From SH-MAG3 sp035461245 (GTDB lineage: Bacteria; Gemmatimonadota; Gemmatimonadetes; Longimicrobiales; RSA9), in NCBI GenBank assembly GCA_035461245.1, contig DATHVP010000142.1, positions 1 to 18,606 of the forward strand: a stretch of DNA of 18,606 nucleotides. The letters run 5' to 3'. The notes beneath the pieces are model-generated. The model worked only from the letters and a program-made list of their open reading frames with translations. It had not been told where the DNA came from and did not search any database. Both the position numbers and the translations under genes were made by a program. Positions 7,835 to 16,026 of this stretch are shown here, piece after piece (the stretch's first letter is position 1; each line of letters starts with the position of its first letter).

Positions 7835-8181
7835 GTGCCGGCCATCCACTCCTTCCATTCCCCGTCGGCGGCACCGACGGTGAGGCGGTTGCCCGACCGC
7901 ACCAGCGGCTGGCGCAGCAGCAGCGGCTCCTCGGCGAGTCTCTCCAGCCAGCGCTCATCGCTGTAGCTCGCGCTGGCGAGACCCAGTTCGGCGAACCGGC
8001 GGCTGTTCCGATCGACGAGGGTGGCGACGCCGAACTTCCGGGCGAACCGCCGGAGTTCGCCGGGCGACGCGGCGCGCACGCCCAGGTCCACGAAGTGGGT
8101 CCTTATGCGGCGTTCAGCAAAGAACCTGAGGGCCTTGCGTGTGTCAGCGTGCTTCTTTGTGCCAAACACCTGAACGTCCAT
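7831..8181 (-). CDS. ArsC/Spx-fold protein lacking the catalytic cysteine
   Basis: A 116-residue protein with the thioredoxin-like ArsC family layout. The N-terminal beta strand and loop (VQVFGTKKHADTRKALRFF) lead to a helix, then VDLGVRAASPGELRRF, and a C-terminal EEPLLLRQPLVRSGNRLTVG, in which Arg90 matches the conserved ArsC arginine before the 'P-L/I-V' strand. The residue expected to be the catalytic Cys (as in YffB GIKNCDT or Spx SCTSC) is His11, and the whole protein contains no cysteine. It therefore cannot use thiol arsenate-reductase chemistry and is more likely a binding or regulatory protein. ATG at 8181 is preceded by GAGAGGGGGG; a TTG lies just before it. It sits 24 bp after prfC and overlaps the downstream permease start by ATGA, suggesting a functional pair. 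Confidence 0.75.
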   Translation of the reverse strand: MDVQVFGTKKHADTRKALRFFAERRIRTHFVDLGVRAASPGELRRFARKFGVATLVDRNSRRFAELGLASASYSDERWLERLAEEPLLLRQPLVRSGNRLTVGAADGEWKEWMAGT

Positions 8182-8205
8182 CAACCCCCCTCTCTGAACG
8201 GCACA

Positions 8206-9798
<1,593 letters not shown>

Positions 9799-9888
9799 TG
9801 TATTCCTGCTCCGGTCGTCCTGTGGGCGCCCGGGGAGCCGGTCGCCGACGGACATGATCCTACAGCGGAACGGCGTACGAGGCCACGG

Positions 9889-10779
9889 TCAGGGCTGGCG
9901 TTCGGTCACTCGCACCGCGCCGTCGGCGGGTTCGATGCCGGAACCGCGCAGGGTGGCATAGGATTGGGTGAACTCCGCGCCCAGGAACAGGATAATGGCG
10001 GAGTAGTAGATCCAGGCGAGGAGCAGGACGAGGGCGCCGGCGGCCCCGAAGGCACTGCCCGGGTTGCTGCGGCCGAGGTACATGCCGAGGGCGAACTGGC
10101 CGACGGTGAACAGGACCGCCGTCACGGCAGCGCCGACCCACGCGTCCCGCCACGCGATCTCGGCGTCGGGCACGTACTTCAGCAGCAGGGCGAAGAGCAG
10201 CGTGATGACGGCCAGCGACAGGCCCAGGTTGACGGCGTGCAGCACGACGGCGGACAGGCCGGCGGGCAGCATGTCGGCAAACGTGTCGCCGAACGCACTC
10301 AAGGCGGAACTGACGACGAGTGAGACCATGAGCAGGAAGACGATGGTCAGGAGCATGCCGAAGCTCATGATGCGCTGGCTGAGGAAGCGTCGTATACCGC
10401 CTGTTTCCGGGTCCGGCTTCACGTCCCAGACCCGGTTAAGGGCATTCTGCAGTTCCACGAACGCGCCCACGGCACCAAAGAGCAGGGCGCCGACCCCGAG
10501 AACGGCGGCCAGGCCACGTCCTGATGGTCGATCCGCCTCCACCATGACGGTGGCGATCTGCTCGCTGGCGGCGGGCCCCAGCAGTGCGCCCACCTCGCCC
10601 TGGAGGAGGCGTTCCACGTCCGACGGGTCCAGAACGGCGCCGAGGATAAGAAGCAGCAGGACCAGCAGCGGCGGCAGCGAGAACACGGTGTAATAGGAGA
10701 GGGCCGCTGCCAGCCGCGTGCCCCCGTCCTCGCCGAAACCCTTCAATGTGCCCTTCAGGACGTCCTTCCAGCCCGCCAT
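9889..10779 (-). CDS. YihY/BrkB family (UPF0761) integral membrane protein
   Basis: A 296-residue polytopic inner-membrane protein. Family features are the N-terminal DVLKGTLKGFGEDGGTRLAAALSYYTVFSLPPLL (the A-ALSYYT-FSL-P motif at about residues 24-37), the central ALNRVWDVKP motif, and about six hydrophobic segments through to a Glu-rich end (FLGAEFTQSYA). Once called ribonuclease BN in error, these proteins have no agreed function; a transport role is often suggested. ATG at 10779 is preceded by GGAGGAGG with a short spacer. It heads the minus-strand run leading into prfC and is divergent from the small membrane protein at 10913, with 133 bp between the two starts. Confidence 0.88.
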   Translation of the reverse strand: MAGWKDVLKGTLKGFGEDGGTRLAAALSYYTVFSLPPLLVLLLLILGAVLDPSDVERLLQGEVGALLGPAASEQIATVMVEADRPSGRGLAAVLGVGALLFGAVGAFVELQNALNRVWDVKPDPETGGIRRFLSQRIMSFGMLLTIVFLLMVSLVVSSALSAFGDTFADMLPAGLSAVVLHAVNLGLSLAVITLLFALLLKYVPDAEIAWRDAWVGAAVTAVLFTVGQFALGMYLGRSNPGSAFGAAGALVLLLAWIYYSAIILFLGAEFTQSYATLRGSGIEPADGAVRVTERQP

Positions 10780-10912
10780 GCCGCCTCCTCCAGTTGCCGG
10801 CGCGGATATGCCATTACCATGCCGGGCAGGCCACTGGCCGCGCGGTGGCGCTGCCCTTGCACAGGAGCGGCTGAGGTTGCTGGTGCGGCGGAATTCCCGG
10901 ACAGGAGGGGGT

Positions 10913-11122
10913 ATGGCGCAGATAAAGGTGGAACGCGCAAAGCGCGGGTTTGGCTGGATCTGGCTGGTGGCGGCAGTGGTGCTGGTGATTGCTGCAGTAC
11001 TGCTGCTGGATTACGCAGGCTACATCAACCTTCCGTTCCGGCTCGGAGCGGCAGACATCACGGGTGGCACCGCCACTGTACTGGCGGGCGCAGTTCCAAT
11101 TGCGATCAGAGGGAGGTCATGA
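10913..11122 (+). CDS. Small single-helix membrane protein (69 aa)
   Basis: A 69-residue product with a basic N-terminus (KVERAKRGFG) and one hydrophobic helix at about residues 14-33 (WIWLVAAVVLVIAAVLLLDY), then a Gly/Ala-rich tail ending in AIRGRS. The basic N-terminus suggests N-in, C-out. AGGAGG ends 4 nt before the ATG. The stop codon overlaps the next start by one base (TGATG), so it is almost certainly co-translated with the PRC-barrel gene, and the two products may act together at the membrane. Family unknown. Confidence 0.72.
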   Translation: MAQIKVERAKRGFGWIWLVAAVVLVIAAVLLLDYAGYINLPFRLGAADITGGTATVLAGAVPIAIRGRS

Positions 11123-11781
11123 TGGGGCGCAATCGGGATTCACGGCGAGACCGGGCCGGCCTGGGGCCGGACCCCGCGGAGAGTCGGCGGCGACTGGTTT
11201 CCATTGATGCCGTGGACGGCTTCAAGGTGGCTGACGGCGAGCCCGATGTCCGCGGCTGGGAGGTTCGAACGCTGAGTGACCGGGAGCTGGGTGATGTGGA
11301 AGACCTGCTCATCGACCCGGACCGACGGGAAGTCGTGATGCTGGAGATCGCGCTGCGCGGAAATGAGTTGCGTGCCGAGGTGCCCCTGCGGTCGGTCCAG
11401 CTCGACCGGGGCCGCAAGGTCGTCATGGTGGACAGCGGCGACGTGGACGCCGGTACGGGCCGCAGCCCGGAGGCCCGGCGTGTCCCCATGGGCGATGCCG
11501 AGCCCGCCGGAGACCGAGACCGCCATGTCGCGCATGGTGCGGATGTGCGGGAGCCTGACCATCGGTCTGGCCGGCCCGCCGCGGGCGATGTCAGAGAAAC
11601 TGATGACGTCCGACACGTTGACGAAGTCCGGCACGCCGACGAAGTCCGGCACGCCGATGAGGGCCGGCACGCCGATGAGGGCCTTCACGCGGAGGACCTG
11701 GACGCGGTGGAGGAGCGTGTAGTGGAGCGGCGGCCCATGGTGGAGGAAGTGGTGGTCCGCCGCCGGCCCGTCGAGGAGTAG
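11122..11781 (+). CDS. PRC-barrel domain protein with a tandem-repeat charged tail
   Basis: A 219-residue protein. Residues ~40-105 form a PRC-barrel domain (GWEVRTLSDRELGDVEDLLIDPDRREVVMLEIAL, then EVPLRSVQLDRGRKVVMV), a small beta-barrel that usually binds RNA, protein or pigment partners. Residues 105-160 are Asp/Arg/Pro-rich and probably disordered. Residues 161-190 are five six-residue units of the DEVRHA type. The end (VEERVVERRPMVEEVVVRRRPVEE region) recalls the charged alternating strands of stress-related PRC/DUF2382 proteins, but is too short to call that domain. Start: ATGATG at 11119-11124; the second ATG is chosen because GGGAGG is then 5 nt away. It shares one base with the stop of the upstream membrane gene. 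Confidence 0.8.
   Translation: MGRNRDSRRDRAGLGPDPAESRRRLVSIDAVDGFKVADGEPDVRGWEVRTLSDRELGDVEDLLIDPDRREVVMLEIALRGNELRAEVPLRSVQLDRGRKVVMVDSGDVDAGTGRSPEARRVPMGDAEPAGDRDRHVAHGADVREPDHRSGRPAAGDVRETDDVRHVDEVRHADEVRHADEGRHADEGLHAEDLDAVEERVVERRPMVEEVVVRRRPVEE
11602..11691 (+). repeat. In-frame tandem 18-bp repeat, five units
   Basis: Units begin at 11602, 11620, 11638, 11656 and 11674 and encode DDVRHV, DEVRHA, DEVRHA, DEGRHA and DEGLHA. Units two and three are identical at the DNA level; the outer ones have drifted. The repeat places a histidine every six residues in an otherwise acidic/basic stretch. It is part of the PRC-barrel gene, and unit number is likely to vary between strains. Confidence 0.85.
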
Positions 11782-11783
11782 TA

Positions 11784-11843
11784 CCGGCCAGGCGGGAGCG
11801 TCTGGCCGGCCAGGCGGGAGCGTCCGGGCGCGCCCGCCTGGCC
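11784..11843. terminator. Bidirectional terminator hairpin with a duplicated arm
   Basis: GGCCAGGCGGG (11808-11818) is perfectly complementary to CCCGCCTGGCC (11833-11843) across a 14-nt loop. The left arm is duplicated: a 19-bp sequence CCGGCCAGGCGGGAGCGTC occurs at 11784-11802 and again at 11806-11824, so either copy could pair with the right arm. It lies between the convergent stops at 11781 and 11855 and probably ends both transcripts; there is no good T-tract. Confidence 0.65.
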
Positions 11844-11854
11844 ATTACCCTTCC

Positions 11855-13054
11855 TCAGCCACGGGCCACGTCGCTGGTCATGATGAAGAGCGGCTTGTCC
11901 CGGAAATCGTAGATGGGTCGCAATCGGTCGGTACTGTAGTACTTCGCCACATCCACGTCCTTCTTGGTGCCTGTGACGACCTCGATGGCGACGGAGTCAT
12001 AGCGTCCGTTGTGGACACTGACGAGGCGGCCGAACTGGCGGTTCAGGATCAGGTCGAGGGCCAGGTTGCCGAAGGCCATGGGAACGATGGAATCGAGGGC
12101 GTCGGGATCGCCGGAGCGGACCAGGTACCCCAGGCGCTGGTTGACCACGTTCACGCGCCGGCCGTTGTTCAGCCGTTCGGAGGCCGACTGCAGCAGAGCT
12201 GACATCTTGTCGCCGATCCCGCCCAGCTTGCGGTGGCCGTACTGGTCGATATCCTCCCCCTCGAACGACATGCCTGCCTGGTCGCGCATGGTCGCGCCTT
12301 CAGAGACGAGAACCACGGAGTACCTGCTCGGGTGCCGGTTCCGGTCGTACATCATGAGTTCGGCGAGCAGATCGATATCGAACGGGTGTTCCGGTATGAT
12401 GCACCGGTCGGCGGCTCCGGCCATGGTGGGCAGCAGGGCAGTGAAGCCGGCGTACCTGCCGAAGACCTCTATGACGAGAAACCGCTCATGGGAGCCGGCG
12501 GAGGTGCGCAGTCGGTGTGTGAGCTCAATGGTTCGCGTGACACAGGTGCTGAACCCGATGCAGTAGTCGGTGCCGGGGACGTCGTTGTCCATGGTCTTCG
12601 GGATGGCGACGACGTTGACGCCCTCCTCGTGCAGACGCTGGGCGTAGCTGAGCGTGTCATCGCCGCCGATGGGGATCAGGTAATCCACGCCGAGGTGCTC
12701 CAGGTGACGCAGCACGTCGGGTGTCGCGTCATTGCGCTCGTCGGTGTAGCGGTCAGCCAGGTGGGGCGGTATTGCAGCCAGCGGAAGATGGCTGGGCCGC
12801 GTCCGCGAGGTGTGCAGAAACGTGCCGCCGGTCCGGCCGGCGCGATTGACCACGTCCTCCGTGAGGATCTGCACGTTCTGGCTGTTGTCGGCGCCGGGTT
12901 CAGGGTCGTAGTCGACGATGCCGCCCCAGCCGCGACGCAGGCCGATGACGCGGTATCCCTCCCGCAGAGCCCGTATGGTGATGGCACGGATGGCCGGGTT
13001 CAGCCCCGGAACGTCTCCGCCGCCGGTAAGAATCGCGATGGTACCCCTGGACAA
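11855..13054 (-). CDS. pfp: 6-phosphofructokinase with PPi-dependent-type active site, TTG start
   Basis: A 399-residue phosphofructokinase, phosphorylating fructose 6-phosphate in glycolysis. Motifs: the N-terminal phosphate loop GGGDVPGLN (residues 11-19), GGDDT (130-134), PKTMDND (152-158, with catalytic Asp156), VFGRYAGF and SEGA. Position 104 of E. coli numbering (second D of GGDDT, Asp133) and position 124 (Lys153) are the Asp/Lys pair known to go with pyrophosphate rather than ATP (Gly/Gly) use, so the enzyme is probably reversible and PPi-dependent; this is inference from two residues. Start: TTG at 13054 has a perfect AGGAGG 5 nt upstream; the upstream in-frame ATG at 13090 would translate through that ribosome binding site and add non-conserved residues. 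It is divergent from the histidine kinase with 188 bp between starts. Confidence 0.88.
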   Translation of the reverse strand: MSRGTIAILTGGGDVPGLNPAIRAITIRALREGYRVIGLRRGWGGIVDYDPEPGADNSQNVQILTEDVVNRAGRTGGTFLHTSRTRPSHLPLAAIPPHLADRYTDERNDATPDVLRHLEHLGVDYLIPIGGDDTLSYAQRLHEEGVNVVAIPKTMDNDVPGTDYCIGFSTCVTRTIELTHRLRTSAGSHERFLVIEVFGRYAGFTALLPTMAGAADRCIIPEHPFDIDLLAELMMYDRNRHPSRYSVVLVSEGATMRDQAGMSFEGEDIDQYGHRKLGGIGDKMSALLQSASERLNNGRRVNVVNQRLGYLVRSGDPDALDSIVPMAFGNLALDLILNRQFGRLVSVHNGRYDSVAIEVVTGTKKDVDVAKYYSTDRLRPIYDFRDKPLFIMTSDVARG

Positions 13055-13199
13055 TGCTGCCTCCTTTCCTTTCGCGCTGCAGGAGCGCAAGAACGACGCC
13101 GGTCGGGCGATTCCCTACGCAGTGGTAGGCCTTAACCGACCAAGTATCCGCCGACGCCTGACGGTGCCGCCGATCAGCGGGGCGTATGTTCGCGAGCGT

Positions 13200-13224
13200 A
13201 ATTCAGGCGGCCGCAATTCAGCGG
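13200..13224. repeat. Short direct repeat upstream of the histidine kinase operon
   Basis: AATTCAGGCGG (13200-13210) and AATTCAGCGG (13215-13224) repeat with a 15-bp period, just 5' of the kinase start, in the 188-bp divergent region shared with the phosphofructokinase gene. It could be a regulator site or chance. I see no clear -35/-10 or sigma-54 element here. Confidence 0.25.
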
Positions 13225-13242
13225 TCGGGGATGGAGCATGCG

Positions 13243-14664
13243 ATGGGATGGGCGGCCACGCTGAAGCGATACCCGCTACGGGTGAAAATGCTGATCACCG
13301 TGATCGGCGCCGCGGTGGCGTTGCTGGGCATCTCGACGCACCTGTCGTTCCGCTACTGGAAGGCGGAGGTGGTGGCGACGGCGGAGCAGCAGGCGCTGCT
13401 GGCGGCGTCGTCGGTGCGCAGTGCGGTGGAGTCGGGGCTGCAGTCGGGCCGGCAGGAGCAGGCCCGACGGGCACTGCGCCAGCTGGTGGACCATCCGCCT
13501 GTCCAGCACGTCCGGGTCTACGGCGGTGATGGGTCCATCCTGATTTCAACGGATCTGGCCGAGGAAGGGCGGCGCCCGACGGGCGTGTGGCTACCGCCCG
13601 TCCGGGAGTTCGAGCCATCGGGCGCCGTACGGGTGGAACCGAGCCGGGACATCGTGCGGGCGTTCGTCCCCGTACGGGCGCCGCCGGGTGTGCTGCTCGA
13701 AGTGGAGTATTCGCTGGGTCCCATCAAGGCGGCGATGGATCGGGGCGCCCGCCTGGGCATGGGCCTGGTCATTGGTTCCGTGTTCGGACTGGCCGCCATC
13801 CTGTTCACCATGCTCGAGCGTGAGGTGGTGGGACCGCTGGCGCGGATGTCGGACATGCTGCCGGCGGAATCGCCTGGCCGGAACGAACTGCAGAAGCTGG
13901 AATCGGGCGTGGTCCGCCTGCTGGAAAAGGAGCAGGAGGTGGAGCACCTGGCGGCAGAGCAGCGGCAGCAGCTGGCTCAGCAGGCGGGGCTGGCGCAGGT
14001 CGGCGAGATGGCGGCGGAAATGGCCCACGAGTTCAAGCGGCCCCTGGCTTCCATCCAGTCGGCAGTCCACCTCCTGGCCCAGGAGTACGTGCTGGAGCAG
14101 CGGGGCCAGACGCTGCTGTCCGCAGTGGAGTCGCAGCTCGGCCATCTGTCGGAGACGATGCAGGACCTGTTCTCCCTGGCGAAGCCGGTGGGGCTGGAAC
14201 TGGAGCCCGTGCCGTTGCGGGACGTGGCGGATCGAGCCCTGGGTCAACTCGCCGGGCACCCGGCGGCGGCGGGGCTGGACGTGAAGCTCGATTACGACGC
14301 CAGTGACATCGTCGTCCATGGCGACGCCCGCAGGCTGGAACAGGTGGTGGCCAACCTGCTGCTGAACGGGGCTGAGGCCATGGCCGGTGGTGGGGTACTG
14401 AGGCTGCGCCTGGGCGGTACGGAGGGCGCCGGCTGGCTGGAGGTCGAAGACACCGGTGCAGGCATTCCGGAGTCGGAGCTGGAGAAGGTGATGCTGCCGT
14501 TCTACTCGACAAAGCCATCGGGTACCGGTCTCGGCCTGCCCCTGGTGGCGCGGGTCGTGTCCGCCCACCAGGGCCGCCTCAGCATCGACAGTTCACCGGG
14601 TCGGGGCACCCGCGTCCGGATTGAGTTGCCCCGGGCGCCGGTGCCCGCCGGCGTGGCCATCTAG
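13243..14664 (+). CDS. Membrane sensor histidine kinase (NtrB/AtoS-like partner of the sigma-54 activator)
   Basis: A 473-residue kinase. TM1 is at about residues 14-34, a ~135-residue periplasmic sensor follows, TM2 is at about 171-190, then a short HAMP-like linker (EREVVGPLARMSDML), a coiled coil (about 213-250) rich in Gln/Glu, the DHp helix with phospho-acceptor His262 in MAHEFKRPLASI, and a HATPase domain with N-box NLLLNGAEAM (371-380), G1 DTGAGIP (403-409) and G2 GTGLGL (427-432). The fifth residue of the HExx(N/T) motif is Arg266, unusual for this class. Start at 13243 has GGAG 6 nt upstream; ATG at 13231 is the alternative. It ends in TAG that forms part of the next gene's ribosome binding site (TAGGAGG), so kinase and regulator are coupled. 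The signal sensed is unknown; the periplasmic domain is not one I recognise. Confidence 0.9.
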   Translation: MGWAATLKRYPLRVKMLITVIGAAVALLGISTHLSFRYWKAEVVATAEQQALLAASSVRSAVESGLQSGRQEQARRALRQLVDHPPVQHVRVYGGDGSILISTDLAEEGRRPTGVWLPPVREFEPSGAVRVEPSRDIVRAFVPVRAPPGVLLEVEYSLGPIKAAMDRGARLGMGLVIGSVFGLAAILFTMLEREVVGPLARMSDMLPAESPGRNELQKLESGVVRLLEKEQEVEHLAAEQRQQLAQQAGLAQVGEMAAEMAHEFKRPLASIQSAVHLLAQEYVLEQRGQTLLSAVESQLGHLSETMQDLFSLAKPVGLELEPVPLRDVADRALGQLAGHPAAAGLDVKLDYDASDIVVHGDARRLEQVVANLLLNGAEAMAGGGVLRLRLGGTEGAGWLEVEDTGAGIPESELEKVMLPFYSTKPSGTGLGLPLVARVVSAHQGRLSIDSSPGRGTRVRIELPRAPVPAGVAI

Positions 14665-14673
14665 GAGGGGCTC

Positions 14674-16026
14674 ATGGCAGAGACGCGCATCCTGGTTCTC
14701 GACGACGACGCACTCATCCGGACGGTGCTGTCCGACCGGCTGGAGCGGGCGGGGCACGTCGTGGCCGTGGCCGCGTCGCTGGCCGAGGCGCGGGCGCTGC
14801 TGCGCAACTCAGTGCCGGACCTGGCTCTGCTGGACATGAAGCTGCCGGACGGCGACGGGACGGAGCTGCTGCCGGAGCTGGTGGGCGAACTCGACGTGCC
14901 CGTCATCATGATGACGGCACACGCGACGGTGCAGTCGGCCGTCTCGGCGCTGCGGCACGGTGCCCGGGACCTGCTGGAAAAGCCCATCTCCTACGAGCGG
15001 CTGGAAGCGAGCGTCGCGTCGGCACTGGAGGTCACCGCGCTGCGCCGGGAGGTCCGGGCGCTACGGGAACAGGGGCGCGGCGATGACGGCGTCATCGGCC
15101 AGAGCGCGGCCATGCAGGAGCTCATGAGGGTGGTGGAGCGGGTCGCACCATCGGAGAATACAACGGTCCTCATCGAGGGTGAGACGGGCACCGGCAAGGG
15201 CGTGATTGCGCGCCTCATCCACCGGCTGAGCCCTCGGTCTGCGCAGCCATTCGTGAACGTGACGTGCACGGCGCTGGCCGAGACGATCATGGAGTCGGAG
15301 CTGTTCGGCCACGAGAAGGGCGCGTTCACCGACGCCCGTGCCATGAAGCGCGGCCTGGTGGAGCTGGCCGACCGGGGCACGCTTTTCCTCGACGAGATCG
15401 GCGAGCTGTCGCCGCGGTTGCAGGGCAAGCTGCTGCAGTTCATCGAGGACCGTACGTTCCGACGGGTCGGCGGCACCCGTGACCTTACGGTGGACACTCG
15501 CCTGATCACCGCAACGAACCGAAACCTGGAGGCGGACGTTGCCGCGGGCACGTTCCGGGCCGACCTGTTCTACCGGCTCCGTGTCATCCCGCTGCGCCTG
15601 CCGCCCCTGCGCGAGCGCGCATCGGACATTCCGGAACTCGCCCGGCACTTCGTCGTGGCCTTCAGCCGGGACCTGGGCAAGCGCGTGCGCGGCATTGACG
15701 GGCCGGCCATGGAACTGCTCCGGGAATTCGACTGGCCCGGCAACGTGCGGGAACTGCGCAACGTCATCGAACGGAGCGTGCTGCTGGCGGACGAGGACAT
15801 CATCACTGCCGCGGCACTCCCGCCAGAGGTGCGGGCGCCCAGGGCCACCGCCACCAATGGCATCGAGATCGGGCCGAAGGGGCTGGACATCGAGGAGCTC
15901 GAACGCACGCTCCTCATGGAGGCCCTGCGCCGTGCCGAGGGCAATCGCACAGTCGCCGGCCGGCTGCTCGGCCTCAGCCGCCACCAGATCCGCAATCGCC
16001 TCAGGAAATACGGGGAGGAAGCATGA
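14674..16026 (+). CDS. Sigma-54-dependent NtrC-family response regulator
   Basis: A 450-residue bacterial enhancer-binding protein. The receiver domain (1-120) has the acidic pocket Asp10-12, phospho-acceptor Asp54 in LLDMKLPDG, Thr81 and Lys103. The AAA+ domain (~140-375) has Walker A GETGTGKG (169-176), the sigma-54 contact loop ESELFGHEKGAFTDA (GAFTDA at 216-221, in place of GAFTGA), Walker B GTLFLDE (235-241), and RADLFYRL and WPGNVRELRN. A Fis-type helix-turn-helix closes the protein (NRTVAGRLLGLSRHQIRNRL, ~424-443). It would oligomerise when phosphorylated and drive open-complex formation at -24/-12 promoters. AGGAGG lies just upstream of the ATG. The stop overlaps the cytochrome start by 4 bp (ATGA), so the regulator is co-transcribed with the electron-transfer genes it is likely to serve. 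Confidence 0.93.
   Translation: MAETRILVLDDDALIRTVLSDRLERAGHVVAVAASLAEARALLRNSVPDLALLDMKLPDGDGTELLPELVGELDVPVIMMTAHATVQSAVSALRHGARDLLEKPISYERLEASVASALEVTALRREVRALREQGRGDDGVIGQSAAMQELMRVVERVAPSENTTVLIEGETGTGKGVIARLIHRLSPRSAQPFVNVTCTALAETIMESELFGHEKGAFTDARAMKRGLVELADRGTLFLDEIGELSPRLQGKLLQFIEDRTFRRVGGTRDLTVDTRLITATNRNLEADVAAGTFRADLFYRLRVIPLRLPPLRERASDIPELARHFVVAFSRDLGKRVRGIDGPAMELLREFDWPGNVRELRNVIERSVLLADEDIITAAALPPEVRAPRATATNGIEIGPKGLDIEELERTLLMEALRRAEGNRTVAGRLLGLSRHQIRNRLRKYGEEA

Noticed and set aside
5999..8181. Arsenic resistance operon (ArsC plus ArsB-like permease)
   Set aside because: The ArsC-fold protein lacks any cysteine and the permease has SLC13-type motifs with TrkA-C domains; no ArsR or ArsA is present.
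11602..11691. CRISPR-like repeat array
   Set aside because: The 18-bp units are directly adjacent without spacers and stay in frame inside a coding gene, so they are a protein repeat.
13591..14568. Long minus-strand open frame opposite the histidine kinase
   Set aside because: Gln/His/Arg-rich composition typical of a reverse-strand shadow; the kinase motifs on the plus strand are decisive.
15889..15904. Possible sigma-54 promoter (GG-N10-GC) inside the regulator gene just before the cytochrome genes
   Set aside because: Only the minimal GG-N10-GC is present without TGGCAC or TTGC; such matches are frequent in GC-rich DNA.
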